IMG/VR virus record: IMGVR_UViG_3300036885_000544
Coordinates: 1 to 36,836 of that record
Source of the DNA: a virus
Strand: one strand, 5' to 3'
DNA: 36,836 nt
Shown here: positions 36,785-36,836 of the stretch, in pieces
Position numbering within the stretch: position 1 is the first letter of the stretch
Layout of the letters: every line of letters starts with the position of its first letter
Notes under the pieces: generated by a model
Database searches by the model: none
What the model was told of the DNA's origin: nothing
What the model saw: the letters and a program-made list of their open reading frames with translations, nothing else
Made by a program: the position numbers and the translations under genes

Positions 36785-36836
36785 TTGCTCATCCCGTGAT
36801 TCATGAATGCCAATGCGAAAAATAGCAATGCCATAG
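36686..36836. repeat. Terminal overlap, right copy (circular join)
   Basis: This matches 1-151 with one difference (A here at 36812, T at 127). The difference falls upstream of the gene start at 36784 and may mark a variant in the sampled population or a sequencing error. Confidence 0.9.

Noticed and set aside
1-36836. CRISPR array, integrase, transposase or toxin-antitoxin pair
   Set aside because: No evenly spaced direct repeats and no tyrosine/serine recombinase, DDE or toxin motifs were seen, so lysogeny or an insertion sequence is not supported.

Overview
The window is a complete tailed-phage genome drawn from a circular map. Its first and last 151 bases are the same sequence with one mismatch, so the unique length is about 36,685 bp. 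The virion genes indicate a short-tailed, podovirus-like particle: a P22-type portal, a scaffold, an N4-gp56-type major capsid protein, an adaptor, a large tail hub or nozzle, internal ejection-type proteins and several fibre proteins, with no tape measure or sheath gene. At least one clear lipoprotein signal points to a Gram-negative host. I cannot name the host from sequence alone. No integrase, polymerase, primase-helicase or recognisable endolysin is visible.

Layout. A divergent control region (465-715) with a 61-bp imperfect dyad separates two blocks. To the right, on the + strand (716-18814), lie the virion genes: portal, small basic proteins, scaffold, major capsid protein, structural and tail proteins, ejection-type proteins. 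A minus-strand islet (18817-19641) holds four tiny proteins, at least three of them clearly membrane proteins. The fibre genes follow on + (19773-24656), then small membrane and lipoprotein genes. From 28588 down to 25633 a minus operon carries RusA, several small proteins and the large terminase. From 28729 a + operon carries a RecB-like nuclease and a Bet/RecT-type annealase, followed by a replication-initiator-like gene (30946) with a structured leader and an origin-like inverted-repeat cluster inside it. The small terminase (33244, +) lies far from the large terminase. The rest of the map (33611-36784, continuing across the join to 464, minus strand) is an operon of small unknown proteins with two tRNA genes.

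Main discoveries. (1) The major capsid gene is broken by two group I introns (6503-7153 and 7244-7659) only 90 nt apart. Each has a P1 helix with the U.G splice-site pair, P3, P7 (R/S), P9 and a terminal G. Splicing gives a 315-residue capsid protein. The introns encode small cysteine-rich proteins instead of recognisable homing endonucleases, while a free-standing HNH endonuclease sits about 2 kb away on the opposite strand. (2) Eight proteins of the minus operon appear to be diverged copies of one small three-helix design. (3) The initiator gene has a leader with two mutually exclusive hairpins, one of which would bury its ribosome binding site, and an internal array of TGTCA-armed inverted repeats that looks like an origin. 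(4) The same promoter sequence, with identical spacing, drives the recombination operon and an opposite-strand operon more than 4 kb away.

Working together: the divergent promoters probably separate early (recombination, replication, host-interaction) from late (virion) expression. The nuclease, annealase and RusA would form a phage recombination system, and small plus large terminase would package DNA through the portal.
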